A stretch of 55,410 nt of DNA from Bradyrhizobium sp. (GCF_016213215.1 NZ_JACRAW010000027.1:1-55410); one strand, 5' to 3'; counted from the first letter of the stretch, positions 39,316-48,921 are shown. Numbers and translations: made by a program. Notes: generated by a model from the letters alone, not told the origin.

Positions 39316-39525
39316 TATCAATATCTTGGGTGTTCGGCGGGCGGGCGGAGGTTGAAGCCGTGCCGACAAGCCTGTATCTACCCCCGTGGGCTCGGCAGCG
39401 GGATCCGCCGCTTAGGGATTACGGGTGTTTCGCTGGGCAAGGAACATCCATTCATTCATGCTGCGCCGGCGAATCATGTCGCAGCGCGTCGCGGGATCAC
39501 CGTGAAAGGCAGAAGCGAAGCGGGG

Positions 39526-40527
39526 ATGGTCGATTTACTCAGCTTGTTCCGTCGCCGCTCCGCTAAACGCGGCCGGCCGGGCTTTGGCCGTGCGCGCGAG
39601 GACATCACGTCCATCGGCGACTCGTTGACCAGTTTCCTGAACTCCGTGGTTGGTGATGCACCCTCGATCGCGCGCGACGAGAGGATGGCCGCTGCGGAGC
39701 CGCCGAGGGTCAAGCCGAGGGTCGAGAAACCGAGGTCGCCGGCCGCGAAACCCGCAAGGCCCCCCAAGACCAACGGCTCTGCCGGGCCGCAGCTGTTGCA
39801 GCGGCCGGGGTACCTCGCGGTGCACAGCGTGGAAAAGAGCTTTGGCAGCCGCCATGTTGTGCGGGGCGTCAGCATCTATGTGCGCCGCGGCGAAGCGGTT
39901 GGTCTGTTGGGGCCGAACGGGGCGGGCAAGACCACCGTGTTCTACATGATCACGGGGCTGATCAAGGCGGATCGCGGCGCCATCGAGCTCGACGGTCACG
40001 ACGTCACCAGGCTGCCGATGTATCAGCGCGCCCGGCTCGGCATCGGCTATCTGCCTCAGGAAGCCTCGATTTTCCGCGGCCTGTCCGTCGAACAGAACAT
40101 CCGCGCCGTGCTCGAGGTGGTCGAACCCTCCAGGAAGAAGCGCGAGGCCCAGCTCGACTCCCTGCTCGAGGAGTTCAACATCGCACGGCTGCGCAAATCG
40201 CCGTCCATCGCGCTCTCCGGCGGCGAGCGGCGCCGCGTCGAGATCGCCCGCGCCCTGGCGACCCGCCCCAATTACATGCTGCTCGACGAGCCCTTTGCCG
40301 GCATCGACCCGATCGCGGTCGGCGACATCCAGGATCTCGTTCGCCACCTCACCAACCGCGGCATCGGCGTCCTGATCACCGACCATAACGTCCGGGAGAC
40401 GCTCGGCCTGACGGACCGCGCCTACATCGTCTATGCGGGGGAGATTTTGACGGAGGGTACCCCGGATCAAATCGTTAACGACCCGGATGTACGGCGCCTT
40501 TACCTTGGCGAGGAGTTCCGCCTCTAG
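39526..40527 (+). CDS. lptB: LPS export ABC transporter ATP-binding protein LptB, N-terminally extended
   Basis: LptB powers extraction of lipopolysaccharide by LptFG. The ABC core begins near residue 97 and has Walker A GPNGAGKTT (129-137), the ALSGGERRRVEIARAL signature and Walker B YMLLDEPFAGID. About 95 extra residues precede the core, rich in Arg, Lys, Pro and Ala (RRRSAKRGRPGFGRAREDI), compared with the compact roughly 240-residue E. coli protein. The ATG at 39526 is chosen because family-like sequence (MVDLLSLFRRR) starts there; upstream in-frame residues are not conserved-looking. Confidence 0.93.
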   Translation: MVDLLSLFRRRSAKRGRPGFGRAREDITSIGDSLTSFLNSVVGDAPSIARDERMAAAEPPRVKPRVEKPRSPAAKPARPPKTNGSAGPQLLQRPGYLAVHSVEKSFGSRHVVRGVSIYVRRGEAVGLLGPNGAGKTTVFYMITGLIKADRGAIELDGHDVTRLPMYQRARLGIGYLPQEASIFRGLSVEQNIRAVLEVVEPSRKKREAQLDSLLEEFNIARLRKSPSIALSGGERRRVEIARALATRPNYMLLDEPFAGIDPIAVGDIQDLVRHLTNRGIGVLITDHNVRETLGLTDRAYIVYAGEILTEGTPDQIVNDPDVRRLYLGEEFRL

Positions 40528-40617
40528 CCCTTTTTTCTTGTTCGTCAAGCCGTGTACATCGACCTTGTAGTAGGCTAAGCAAAAATCGGACCAACTACTA
40601 GGAACGGTTCTTGCTTT

Positions 40618-42234
40618 ATGGCCCTGAGTCAGAGATTAGAATTTAGGCAGTCGCAGTCGCTGGTGATGACGCCGCAGCTGATGCAGGCGATCAAGCTGCT
40701 GCAACTGTCCAATCTCGACCTTTCGGCCTTTGTCGAAGAGGAACTGGAGCGGAACCCGCTACTGGAACGCCCCAGCGACAGCGCCGAGCCGCCGGTTCCG
40801 GGCGAGCCGGCCGGGGAGGCGCAATTCGGCGAAGCGACCGGACCGGCCGACGAGGGGGCGCAGGGTGCAGGGGAGGGGCTTGAGCCCGCCCCGGACGACT
40901 GGATGAGCGGCGATCTCGGCACCCGTACCGAGATCGAGCAGACGCTGGACACCGGCCTCGAGAATGTCTTTTCCGAGGAGCCGGCCGAGGCGGCCGCCCG
41001 CAATGCCCAGGAGGCCGCGCCCAGCGTCTACACCGAATGGGGCGGCGGCGCTTCGACGGACGAGAGCTACAATCTCGAGGCCTTTGTCGCCGCGGAATTG
41101 ACGCTGGCCGATCACCTCGCCGAGCAGCTTTCTGTAGCCTTCACCTCGACGGCGCAGCGCATGATCGGACAATATCTGATCGACCTCGTCGACGAAGCCG
41201 GGTATCTGCCGCCGGACCTTGGCCAGGCAGCCGACCGGCTCGGCACCTCCCAGGAAGAGGTCGAGGCCGTGCTCGCGGTTATCCAGAAATTCGATCCGCC
41301 GGGCATCTGCGCGCGAAGCTTAAGCGAGTGTCTCGCCATCCAGCTGCGGGAGCTCGACCGCTACGATCCGGCGATGCAGGCACTGGTCGAGCATCTCGAT
41401 CTGCTCGCCAAGCGCGACATCGGCGCCTTGCGCAGGGTCTGCGGCGTCGACGACGAAGACATCAAGGACATGATCGGCGAGATCCGCCATCTCGATCCCA
41501 AGCCGGGCCTCAAGTTCGGCTCGCTGCGGCTGCAGACCGTGGTGCCGGACGTTTATGTCCGCCCGGGTCCGGACGGCGGCTGGCACGTCGAGCTCAACAG
41601 CGACACGTTGCCGCGCGTTCTGGTCAACCAGACCTATTACGCGGAGCTGTCGAAGACGATCCGCAAGGACGGTGACAAGTCCTACTTCACCGACTGCCTG
41701 CAGAACGCGACCTGGCTCGTGCGCGCGCTCGATCAGCGCGCCCGCACCATTCTGAAGGTCGCGACCGAGATCGTGCGGCAGCAGGACGGCTTCTTCACGC
41801 ACGGTGTCGCGCATCTGCGCCCGCTCAATCTGAAGGCCGTAGCCGATGCGATCCAGATGCACGAATCCACGGTGTCGCGCGTGACCGCCAACAAGTACAT
41901 GGCGACCAATCGCGGTACCTTCGAGCTGAAGTACTTCTTCACCGCCTCGATCGCGTCGGCCGACGGAGGCGAGGCCCACTCGGCGGAAGCCGTTCGTCAC
42001 CACATCAAGCAGTTGATCGATGCGGAGGATCCTTCCACGATCCTTTCGGACGACACCATCGTGGAACGGCTGCGCGCATCGGGCATTGATATCGCACGTC
42101 GCACGGTCGCGAAGTACCGCGAAGCCATGCGCATTCCCTCCTCGGTGCAGCGCCGCCGTGACAAGCAAGGTGCTCTTGGCAATCTGCTCCCGACCGCGTC
42201 CGCGGATCGGTCCCGAAATACCGAGCCCGCCTGA
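40618..42234 (+). CDS. rpoN: RNA polymerase sigma-54 factor
   Basis: RpoN directs transcription of nitrogen, carbon and motility genes from -24/-12 promoters with enhancer-binding activators. The Gln/Leu-rich activator-interacting region I is at the start (QRLEFRQSQSLVMTPQLMQ), followed by an acidic region II, the core-binding region and the DNA-binding domain. The RpoN box ARRTVAKYRE is at residues 493-502. At 538 residues it is normal. The lptB-rpoN-hpf-ptsN order is the classical proteobacterial arrangement. Confidence 0.98.
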   Translation: MALSQRLEFRQSQSLVMTPQLMQAIKLLQLSNLDLSAFVEEELERNPLLERPSDSAEPPVPGEPAGEAQFGEATGPADEGAQGAGEGLEPAPDDWMSGDLGTRTEIEQTLDTGLENVFSEEPAEAAARNAQEAAPSVYTEWGGGASTDESYNLEAFVAAELTLADHLAEQLSVAFTSTAQRMIGQYLIDLVDEAGYLPPDLGQAADRLGTSQEEVEAVLAVIQKFDPPGICARSLSECLAIQLRELDRYDPAMQALVEHLDLLAKRDIGALRRVCGVDDEDIKDMIGEIRHLDPKPGLKFGSLRLQTVVPDVYVRPGPDGGWHVELNSDTLPRVLVNQTYYAELSKTIRKDGDKSYFTDCLQNATWLVRALDQRARTILKVATEIVRQQDGFFTHGVAHLRPLNLKAVADAIQMHESTVSRVTANKYMATNRGTFELKYFFTASIASADGGEAHSAEAVRHHIKQLIDAEDPSTILSDDTIVERLRASGIDIARRTVAKYREAMRIPSSVQRRRDKQGALGNLLPTASADRSRNTEPA

Positions 42235-42317
42235 TTGCGCCGACGCCAAATCGCGCTACTCTCAGTCCCCCTTTTTCGATCGATCCCAGCGCGGAATCAA
42301 CCAAGCGAGGCATCAAG

Positions 42318-42926
42318 ATGAGTCTGCGGATTTCGGGAAAAAGCATCAGCATCGGCGACGCGCTGCGTAGTCGGGTCAGTGCGCGTACCGATGAAGTCCT
42401 GCGCAAATATTTTGACGGCAATTATTCCGGCCACATCACGTTCAGCAAGGACGGGTTCGGGTTCCGCACCGACTGCGCCCTGCACCTGGACACAGGGATC
42501 ACGCTGGAAGCCGACTCCAACGCACCCGACGCTTATGCCAGCGCCGACCAGGCGCTGCTCATGATTGAAAAGAGGCTCCGCCGCTACAAGAGCCGGCTGA
42601 AGGACCGCTCGGCACGGAAAGCGTACGCGGCGGCGGCGGCAATCGCGGAACTTCAGGCTCCGGTGCTGGACGCATCGAGCTATGTGATCGAGGCGCCCAC
42701 GCATGACGACGGTGAGGTCGCCGCGTACAACGCCGTCATCATTGCGGAAGCGACCACCTCGTTGAAGCGACTGTCCGTCAGCGAGGCCGTCATGGAACTT
42801 GACCTGACCGGGGCCGCCTGCCTGGTATTCCAGCACGGCTCGAGCGGCCGGGTTAATTTCATCTACCGTCGCGCCGACGGCAATATTGGCTGGATCGACC
42901 CCCCGGTGGTTAAGTCGGAAAGCTAG
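42318..42926 (+). CDS. hpf: Ribosome hibernation promoting factor, long form
   Basis: This 202-residue protein has an N-terminal RaiA/HPF domain (residues 1-100, MSLRISGKSISIGDALRSRV and YKSRLKDRSA) that binds the 30S decoding centre. The C-terminal dimerisation domain (about 145-200, ETTSLKRLSVSEAVMELDL-like, AACLVFQHGSSGRVNFIYRRADG) lets two ribosomes form 100S particles. Having both domains makes it the long form, so no separate RMF is needed. It follows rpoN by 83 bases. Confidence 0.94.
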   Translation: MSLRISGKSISIGDALRSRVSARTDEVLRKYFDGNYSGHITFSKDGFGFRTDCALHLDTGITLEADSNAPDAYASADQALLMIEKRLRRYKSRLKDRSARKAYAAAAAIAELQAPVLDASSYVIEAPTHDDGEVAAYNAVIIAEATTSLKRLSVSEAVMELDLTGAACLVFQHGSSGRVNFIYRRADGNIGWIDPPVVKSES

Positions 42927-43084
42927 CTATCTTCACCATTGACGCTTTCGGGCCCTCTTCCTATGGTCCGCCGCCCTTAAGGATAAGCAACGACCAAGAC
43001 GGGCGCGGGAGTTGGCGCCGGGGTTGCGTTGGGGTAGAAGCCCCCCACATCACCACCGGTAACTGCGCCTTCCACCTGAATGTC

Positions 43085-43112
43085 TTGACGCTGGCCTGCT
43101 TGGGCCTATTCG
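43085..43112 (+). promoter_or_regulatory. Candidate promoter for ptsN
   Basis: TTGACG (43085-43090) and TATTCG (43107-43112) are separated by 16 bases, a fair match to the housekeeping pattern, 34 bases before the ptsN start. It would allow ptsN to be expressed apart from rpoN-hpf, consistent with the 220-base gap. Confidence 0.45.
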
Positions 43113-43146
43113 CAACCTGACGGTTCAATTCACCTCGGAACGCCCT

Positions 43147-43608
43147 ATGCCGATTACCGATTTGGTCGCACCCGAGGCGATTCTCCCGGCTTTGAAGGTC
43201 AACAGCAAGAAGCAGGCGCTGCAGGAGCTGGCGGCGAAGGCGGCGCAATTGACCGGGCAGAACGAGCGCTCGATTTTCGAGGTTCTGCTGCAGCGGGAGA
43301 AGCTGGGCACGACGGCAGTGGGCTACGGCGTCGCCATTCCACACGGCAAGTTGCCGAAGCTGGAAAAGATCTTCGGCCTGTTTGCCCGGCTCGAACGTTC
43401 GATCGATTTCGAGTCGATGGACGGCCAGCCGGTTGATCTCCTCTTCCTGCTGCTGGCGCCCGAGGGCGCGGGCGCCGACCACTTGAAGGCGCTGGCGCGG
43501 ATCGCGCGCCTCTTGCGCGACCAGGATATCGCCAAGAAGCTGCGCGCCTCGCGCGACGCGCAGGCGATTTACTCGGTCCTGGCGCTGCCGCCGGCGACCG
43601 CAGCCTGA
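43147..43608 (+). CDS. ptsN: Nitrogen-regulatory PTS protein EIIA(Ntr)
   Basis: This 153-residue IIA protein of the regulatory nitrogen PTS accepts a phosphate from NPr on His66 (GVAIPHGKL). In rhizobia it influences potassium uptake, transport and stress responses rather than sugar import. The fold segments LLQREKLGTTAVGYG and FARLERSIDFESMDG are standard. It ends the rpoN-hpf-ptsN cluster. Confidence 0.95.
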   Translation: MPITDLVAPEAILPALKVNSKKQALQELAAKAAQLTGQNERSIFEVLLQREKLGTTAVGYGVAIPHGKLPKLEKIFGLFARLERSIDFESMDGQPVDLLFLLLAPEGAGADHLKALARIARLLRDQDIAKKLRASRDAQAIYSVLALPPATAA

Positions 43609-43694
43609 AGCGGTTTGCCAACCATCCTGATTGCGACGCGCGCGGGCTGTACGATCGGGCCGCTGTTCCGGCTCATCGCAGCCCGAAGGTGAAA

Positions 43695-43726
43695 CGGGTC
43701 CGCCTCGGCTGACCGAGGCGAACCCG
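43695..43726. terminator. Bidirectional hairpin between ptsN and the DUF1150 gene
   Basis: CGCCTCGG-CTGA-CCGAGGCG (43701-43720) is a perfect 8-base stem with a 4-base loop, extended by GGGT/ACCC outside a single mismatch. It lies between two converging genes and would work in both directions. There is no long T-run on either side. Confidence 0.65.
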
Positions 43727-43756
43727 CCACTAAATCGTTCGGTGCTCCGACAGCGC

Positions 43757-44023
43757 TCAGTGAACGCTGACGGCCTGCAGCTCGTTGCTCCACGCGTTGG
43801 CGATCGCAGCCTCGCGGCTGTCGGTCAGCATGATCGGCGTGCCATCGGCCGAATGCAGCGCAAAAAGTTTAAGGCCCGGCGCGATTTTGGGGGCCTGAGG
43901 GAACAGGTCCGGCACGTCCTCGGAACGGATCTGCTTCACATAGGCGATATGACCCTCGCCAAGGGTGGCCAGCATCTCCGGTGAGACGCTCTCGGCTTCA
44001 TAGATGACGCTACCGTCAGTCAT
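43757..44023 (-). CDS. DUF1150 family protein
   Basis: This 88-residue protein of the alphaproteobacterial DUF1150 family has no known biochemical role. The SPEMLATLGEGHIAYVKQI and GLKLFALHSADGTPIMLTDSREAAIANA segments are characteristic. It lies 50 bases behind hsp20 in the same orientation, a common pairing in rhizobia that suggests heat-inducible coexpression. The ATG at 44023 is the family start; an upstream in-frame ATG at 44074 is unlikely. Confidence 0.85.
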   Translation of the reverse strand: MTDGSVIYEAESVSPEMLATLGEGHIAYVKQIRSEDVPDLFPQAPKIAPGLKLFALHSADGTPIMLTDSREAAIANAWSNELQAVSVH

Positions 44024-44073
44024 GGTCTCGACTCCTCCAACACACCAAGCGGTCGAGTCCGCTACTCGTTCCA

Positions 44074-44499
44074 TTATTCGTGTTCATTGATAGCGATTGT
44101 CTTAACGATCTTCTCCGGTTCCGGCCGGGCAAGATCGATCGACAACAACCCGTTCTTCAGATCCGCGCCCAGCACGTGCATCCCCTCTGCCAGCACGAAG
44201 GTGCGCTGGAAATGGCGCGCGGCAATGCCGCGATGGATGTATTGCCGGGCCTTGTCCTCCTGCTGCCGACCGCGAATTACGAGCTGGTTTTCCTCAATCG
44301 TTACATCGAGTTGATCGCGGGTAAAACCTGCGACCGCCAGCGTGATGCGCAGTCGTTCGGGCTGGCCGTCCGACCGTTCGAACCTCTCGATATTGTAGGG
44401 AGGGTAACCGTCGGCGCCTTTGACGACGCGATCGAGCACGCGCTCAATCTCGTCGAATCCCAAAAGGAACGGACTGGATAGCGAAGGAACACGAGACAT
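44074..44499 (-). CDS. Small heat shock protein, Hsp20/IbpA type
   Basis: This 141-residue alpha-crystallin-type chaperone keeps unfolding proteins in a refoldable state for DnaK. The crystallin domain covers about residues 35-130 (RLRITLAVAGFTRDQLDVTIEENQLVI and GLLSIDLARPEPEK), with the short RHFQRTFVL edge strand typical of the IbpA class. The leader contains a hairpin hiding the ribosome binding site, of the rhizobial ROSE thermosensor type, so translation is probably opened by heat. A DUF1150 gene follows. Confidence 0.94.
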   Translation of the reverse strand: MSRVPSLSSPFLLGFDEIERVLDRVVKGADGYPPYNIERFERSDGQPERLRITLAVAGFTRDQLDVTIEENQLVIRGRQQEDKARQYIHRGIAARHFQRTFVLAEGMHVLGADLKNGLLSIDLARPEPEKIVKTIAINEHE

Positions 44500-44590
44500 A
44501 GTTTACAAAGTCCTCTCGAAGCGACTTTGAAGTTTCAGGGCCCTTACGGCGCCCCTTGCAAAGCAATATGGGGACATTGCCGTGGCGGTT
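44500..44590 (-). promoter_or_regulatory. ROSE-like RNA thermometer in the hsp20 leader
   Basis: On the reverse strand the leader just before the hsp20 ATG has a terminal hairpin at 44529-44506: CAAAGTC-GCTTCGAGAG-GACTTTG. Within it TCGCT faces the AGAGGA ribosome binding site. ROSE elements have the conserved UYGCU opposite the Shine-Dalgarno sequence, and TCGCT fits this. Further upstream are an AGGG/CCCT hairpin with a GTAA loop (44537-44556) and GCAAT/ATTGC arms (44563-44580), giving the multi-hairpin layout of ROSE. Confidence 0.7.
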
Positions 44591-44705
44591 CAAGCAGCTA
44601 GCGGTTCCTCGCAGGGCGGTCGCCGGTATGCGCGCGAGCGGACCCCAATCTCGCGCCACGAGCTCGGGATTTCGGCCCTCGGCGCGCCGGGTTGACGGCG
44701 GGCGT

Positions 44706-45797
44706 TCAGGGTTCGATCCGCCGCCGCCCGTCGGCCGTGAACAGGTGGAGCTTGTCGCGCGGAGCGGCCACCCGGATGCGCTGGCCGATCGCGGGAGCCT
44801 CGGCGCCCGGGATGCGGACGATCACTTCGCCCGGCGGCAGCTCTCCGGGCGTGGCGGCGACGCCCAGCTCTTCATGCTGCCGCGAACCGTACACGAAGGT
44901 CTCGGCGCCGACCCGCTCGATGGCCTCCACCGTCAGGCCAAGGGTGATCCCGCCATCCGGGGTTTTGTCGGTGATGGCGAAATCCTCCGGCCGGATGCCG
45001 ACAATGCCGGCCTCCGCGGCAGGGCCGCCCGAGGGAAGCTGCGACCTGATATCGTCCGGCCGGATCGCCATCAGATTCATGGGCGGCGCGCCGATGAAGG
45101 AGGCGACGAAGGTGGTCTGGGGCTTCTGGTAGACCTCCAGCGGATTGCCGATCTGCTCCACCTCGCCGCCGTTCATCACCACCAGAATGTCGGCCAGCGT
45201 CATCGCTTCGAGCTGGTCGTGGGTGACGTAGATCGCGGTCGTGGAGAGGCGGCGCTGCAATTTGCGGATTTCGACCCGCATCGCGATGCGCAGCTTGGCG
45301 TCGAGGTTCGACAGCGGCTCGTCGAACAGAAAGACTTTCGGCTGCCGCACGATCGCGCGGCCCATCGCCACGCGCTGGCGCTGGCCGCCGGATAATTGCC
45401 GTGGCTTGCGCTCGAGCATGGCGCCGAGTTCGAGGATGCGCGCAGCTTCCTCCACGCGCGTCTTGATTTCGGCTTCCGCCATGCCGCGGTTGCGCAGGCC
45501 ATAGGCCATGTTGTTGTAGACGCTCATATGCGGATAGAGCGCGTAATTCTGGAACACCATCGCGATGTCGCGATCGGCCGGTTCGATCTGGTTGACGACG
45601 CGCCCGCCGATGTCGATCTCGCCGCCGGTAATGGTCTCGAGTCCCGCGACCATCCGCAACAGCGTGGATTTGCCGCAGCCGGAGGGGCCGACCAGCACAC
45701 AGAACTGGCCGTCGCCGACCTCGAACCCGATGCCTTTGATCGCCTCGAAGCCGCCGGGATAGGTCTTGCGGACGTTGCGGAGGGTTACGTTGGCCAT
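44706..45797 (-). CDS. ugpC: Glycerol-3-phosphate ABC transporter ATPase UgpC
   Basis: This 363-residue ATPase of the MalK/UgpC class has Walker [10 protein letters not shown] (37-45), the [15 protein letters not shown] signature, Walker [13 protein letters not shown] and the H-loop [12 protein letters not shown]-terminal TOBE regulatory domain (about 270-360) contains GIRPEDFAI. Specificity is inherited from the operon: ugpB-ugpA-ugpE lie directly upstream. The start at 45797 follows the family N-terminus [15 protein letters not shown]. Confidence 0.95.
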   Translation of the reverse strand: MANVTLRNVRKTYPGGFEAIKGIGFEVGDGQFCVLVGPSGCGKSTLLRMVAGLETITGGEIDIGGRVVNQIEPADRDIAMVFQNYALYPHMSVYNNMAYGLRNRGMAEAEIKTRVEEAARILELGAMLERKPRQLSGGQRQRVAMGRAIVRQPKVFLFDEPLSNLDAKLRIAMRVEIRKLQRRLSTTAIYVTHDQLEAMTLADILVVMNGGEVEQIGNPLEVYQKPQTTFVASFIGAPPMNLMAIRPDDIRSQLPSGGPAAEAGIVGIRPEDFAITDKTPDGGITLGLTVEAIERVGAETFVYGSRQHEELGVAATPGELPPGEVIVRIPGAEAPAIGQRIRVAAPRDKLHLFTADGRRRIEP

Positions 45798-45798
45798 T

Positions 45799-46647
45799 TC
45801 ACTTTTCCGTCTGGACCAATCCGCGCACGAACAGCCGCTGCATGAAGATGACCACCGCGACCGGCGGCAACATGGCAAGGACCGCGGTCGCCATCGCGAG
45901 CTGCCATTCGGCGAGCTCGTCCGTCGTCACCAGCATCTTCTTGATGCCAATCACGATGGTCTGCATCGAATCCTGCGTGGTGATCAGCAGCGGCCAGAGA
46001 TATTGATTCCAGCCATAGATGAACTGGATCACGAACAGCGCCGCCATTGTCGTGACCGACAGCGGCAGCAGCGTATCCCAAAAGAAGCGGAAAGGACCGG
46101 CGCCGTCGATGCGCGAGGCTTCCAGCAATTCGTCCGGCACGGTCATGAAGAACTGGCGGAACAGCAGCGTGCCGGTGGCCGATGCAATCAGCGGCAGGAT
46201 CAGGCCGGCATAGGTGTCGAGCATCTTGAGGTCGGCGACGACCTTGTAGGTCGGATAGATGCGCACCTCGACCGGCAGCATCAGGGTGATGAAGATGATC
46301 CAGAACGCGGTCTTGCGGAATGGGAAGCGGAAGTAGACGACCGCATAGGCCGACAGGATCGAAATGAAGATTTTCCCGATCGCGATGCCGATCGCCGAGA
46401 CGAAGGAATTGATCAGCATGTGCGCGACCGGCTCGCGGCTGGTGCGCGAGCCGCCGACGAAGATGGCGCGATAGTAGTTTTCCAGCGTCCGGCTGCCGGG
46501 TGTAGCGGGCATATGGCCGCCGACCACGGTCGCCGCGTCATGGGTCGAGGCGATCAGCGCGAGATAGACCGGAAAGGCGACGATCAGAATGCCGAGGGTA
46601 AGGATGGCGTAGGCGATGAAATCGCTGAGCGGGCGGTGCTCGACCAT
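45799..46647 (-). CDS. ugpE: Glycerol-3-phosphate ABC transporter permease UgpE
   Basis: This 282-residue inner-membrane permease has about six helices. The ATPase-contacting EAA loop is [22 protein letters not shown], near residue 190. It starts four bases inside the end of ugpA (ATGA overlap) and ends one base before ugpC begins, showing tight coupling. It forms the channel with UgpA. Confidence 0.94.
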   Translation of the reverse strand: MVEHRPLSDFIAYAILTLGILIVAFPVYLALIASTHDAATVVGGHMPATPGSRTLENYYRAIFVGGSRTSREPVAHMLINSFVSAIGIAIGKIFISILSAYAVVYFRFPFRKTAFWIIFITLMLPVEVRIYPTYKVVADLKMLDTYAGLILPLIASATGTLLFRQFFMTVPDELLEASRIDGAGPFRFFWDTLLPLSVTTMAALFVIQFIYGWNQYLWPLLITTQDSMQTIVIGIKKMLVTTDELAEWQLAMATAVLAMLPPVAVVIFMQRLFVRGLVQTEK

Positions 46648-47528
46648 CAGTATTGCACCTTGCGTTCGACATAGCGGAACTGGATCGCAGTGAGCGCGAT
46701 CACGATCACCATCAGCACCACCGACTGAGCCGCCGAGCCGCCGAGATCGCCGCCGAGCCGGCCATCGGCATAGACCTTGTAGACCATTGTCGTGGTGGAG
46801 CCGGCGGGTCCGCCGCCCGTGACGGCGTCGATGATGCCAAAGGTGTCGAAGAAGACGTAGACGACGTTGACCACCAGCAGGAAGAACGTTGTCGGCGACA
46901 GCAGCGGGAAGATGATGGTCCAGAAGCGGCGCATTGGCCCCGCGCCATCGATCGCGCCGGCCTCGATCACGCTTCTCGGGATCGATTGCAGGCCGGCGAG
47001 GAAGAACAGGAAGTTATACGAGATCTGCTTCCACACGGAGGCCATCACCACCAGGATCATGGCGTGCGTGGAGTTGAGCAACGGATTCCAGTCGAGGCCC
47101 ATGCCGCGCAGCGGGCGCGCCAGCATGCCGAGCGAGGGCTGGAACATGAAGAACCAAAGCACGCCGGCAACCGCGGGCGCCACCGCATAGGGCCAGATCA
47201 TCAGCGTCTTGTAGGCGCCGGCCGCTTTCAGGTTCTTGTCGGCCTGGGTCGCGAACAACAGCGCGATGGAGAGCGACAACGCGGCGACCAGCGTCGAGAA
47301 GATCACTGTCGTCAGCATCGACCGGTAATATTCAGGCTGGGCGAACAGCGCCTCATAATTCTCGAGACCGACAAATTCGGACACGAGGCCGAACGCATCC
47401 TCGCGCAGGAAGGACTGCCAGATCGCCTGGCTTGCCGGCCAATAGAAGAAGACAACCGTGATGACGAGCTGCGGCAGCAGCAGCAGATACGGCAGCAGGC
47501 GGTTGTTGAAAACGGTGGCTTTTTCCAT
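46647..47528 (-). CDS. ugpA: Glycerol-3-phosphate ABC transporter permease UgpA
   Basis: This is the 293-residue partner permease, with six hydrophobic helices beginning [21 protein letters not shown]. The EAA loop is [24 protein letters not shown]. The stop overlaps the ugpE start. It is separated from ugpB by 76 bases that hold a strong hairpin, which should lower its expression relative to the binding protein. Confidence 0.94.
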   Translation of the reverse strand: MEKATVFNNRLLPYLLLLPQLVITVVFFYWPASQAIWQSFLREDAFGLVSEFVGLENYEALFAQPEYYRSMLTTVIFSTLVAALSLSIALLFATQADKNLKAAGAYKTLMIWPYAVAPAVAGVLWFFMFQPSLGMLARPLRGMGLDWNPLLNSTHAMILVVMASVWKQISYNFLFFLAGLQSIPRSVIEAGAIDGAGPMRRFWTIIFPLLSPTTFFLLVVNVVYVFFDTFGIIDAVTGGGPAGSTTTMVYKVYADGRLGGDLGGSAAQSVVLMVIVIALTAIQFRYVERKVQY

Positions 47529-47557
47529 TCAGGCGTCGCGGTCTTACCGGTGATGCA

Positions 47558-47582
47558 GCGCTCCCTCCGCAGGAGGGAGCGC
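47558..47582. other. Strong intercistronic stem-loop between ugpB and ugpA
   Basis: GCGCTCCCTCC-GCA-GGAGGGAGCGC is a perfect 11-base stem with a 3-base loop, and TACCG/CGGTA flanks extend it further. It sits directly behind ugpB and before ugpA without a T-run. Such stem-loops behind binding-protein genes typically protect the upstream mRNA and reduce read-through, giving an excess of binding protein over membrane parts. Confidence 0.8.
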
Positions 47583-47604
47583 CGGTAGCCTGGTTCGGCT
47601 TCGC

Positions 47605-48921
47605 CTACTTTGCAGTCTTCTCGAAGGCGCGCAACATGGCGTTGCCGCGAGAGACGGCAGAATCGAGGGCTTCCTTCGCGGACTTCTTGCCGGCCAGCGC
47701 TGCCTCGATCTCCTCAGACCAGAGATCGCGCATCTGCACCATGTTGCCAAAGCGCAAGCCGCGCGAATTCTCTGTCGGCTCCTTGTTGGTGAGCTCCTTC
47801 AGCGGTGTTTGCAGCGTCGGGTTCTTCTCATAGAAGCCGTCCTTGATCGACTTCTCGTAGGCCGCCTTGGTGATCGGCAGATAGCCGGATTCCTGGTGCA
47901 GCTTGGCCTGACGGCCGGTGTCCGACAGGAAGGTGAAGAACTTTGCGACGCCCTTATATTCTTCCGGCTTCTTGCCGCCCATCACCCAGAGCGACGCGCC
48001 GCCGATGATCGAGTTCTGCGGGGCACCGGCGACATCAGGGTAGTATGGCATCGGCGCGGAGGTGAAGTCGAACTTGGCCGTGCCTTTGGCGGTGGCGTAA
48101 TAGCCCGACGAGGTCAGGAAGATCGCGCATTCGCCGGAGCCGAAGCGGGCTTCGTTGGTGCTGGTGCGGCCACCGTAGTCGTAGGTCTTGTCCTTCTGCA
48201 GATCGACGAGGTTCTGCAGATGTTTGACGTGAACCGGCGAATTGAACTTCAGCTCGGTATCGAAACCGTCGAGGCCGTTGGCCTTGGTGCCGATCGGCAA
48301 ATTATGCCAGGCGGAGAACTGCTCGATATGCGCCCAGGAGGCCCAGGCGTTGGAGAAGCCGCAGGTCTCATGGCCGGCCGCCTTCAGCTTCTTGGCGGCG
48401 TCGAACACTTCCGGCCAGGTCTTCGGAATTTGCGCGACGCCGGCCTTCTTCAATTCATCCTTGTTGATCCACATCACCATGGAGGACGAGTTGAAAGGAA
48501 ACGACAGCATGTCGCCCTTCGAGGTCGAGTAGTAGCCGGTGATGGTCGGCAGATACGCCTTGGGATCGAACGGCTCGCCCGCGTCCTTCATCAGCTGGTA
48601 GACTGGCTTGATGGCGCCGGTGGCGCTCATCATGGTCGCGGTGCCGACCTCGAACACCTGCATGATGTGCGGCGCATTGCCGGCCCGGAACGCAGCGATG
48701 CCCGCATTCATGGTGTCGGGATAGCTGCCCTTGTAGGACGGCACGACCTTGTAGTCGGACTGGCTGGCGTTGAACTCCTCGGCGAGCTTGTTGACGATGT
48801 CATTGTTGCCGCCGGTCATGGCATGCCACCACTGGATCTCTACCACCGCATGAGCCGGCGAAGCGCCGAATGCCATCGTGGCCGCAACCGCGGCAGCCGC
48901 ACTGAATTGTCGAAGAGTCAT
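47605..48921 (-). CDS. ugpB: Glycerol-3-phosphate ABC transporter substrate-binding protein UgpB
   Basis: This 438-residue periplasmic binding protein has a signal peptide (FSAAAAVAATMAFGASPAHA, cleavage before VVEIQWWH). The mature N-terminus (WWHAMTGGNNDIVNKLAEEFN) and the stretch YKVVPSYKGSYPDTM...NAPHIMQVFEVGTATMM closely follow E. coli UgpB, supporting sn-glycerol-3-phosphate as substrate. The ATG at 48921 has a GGGGAGA site 7 bases upstream. It is first in the ugpBAEC operon; no pho box was identified. Confidence 0.93.
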   Translation of the reverse strand: MTLRQFSAAAAVAATMAFGASPAHAVVEIQWWHAMTGGNNDIVNKLAEEFNASQSDYKVVPSYKGSYPDTMNAGIAAFRAGNAPHIMQVFEVGTATMMSATGAIKPVYQLMKDAGEPFDPKAYLPTITGYYSTSKGDMLSFPFNSSSMVMWINKDELKKAGVAQIPKTWPEVFDAAKKLKAAGHETCGFSNAWASWAHIEQFSAWHNLPIGTKANGLDGFDTELKFNSPVHVKHLQNLVDLQKDKTYDYGGRTSTNEARFGSGECAIFLTSSGYYATAKGTAKFDFTSAPMPYYPDVAGAPQNSIIGGASLWVMGGKKPEEYKGVAKFFTFLSDTGRQAKLHQESGYLPITKAAYEKSIKDGFYEKNPTLQTPLKELTNKEPTENSRGLRFGNMVQMRDLWSEEIEAALAGKKSAKEALDSAVSRGNAMLRAFEKTAK

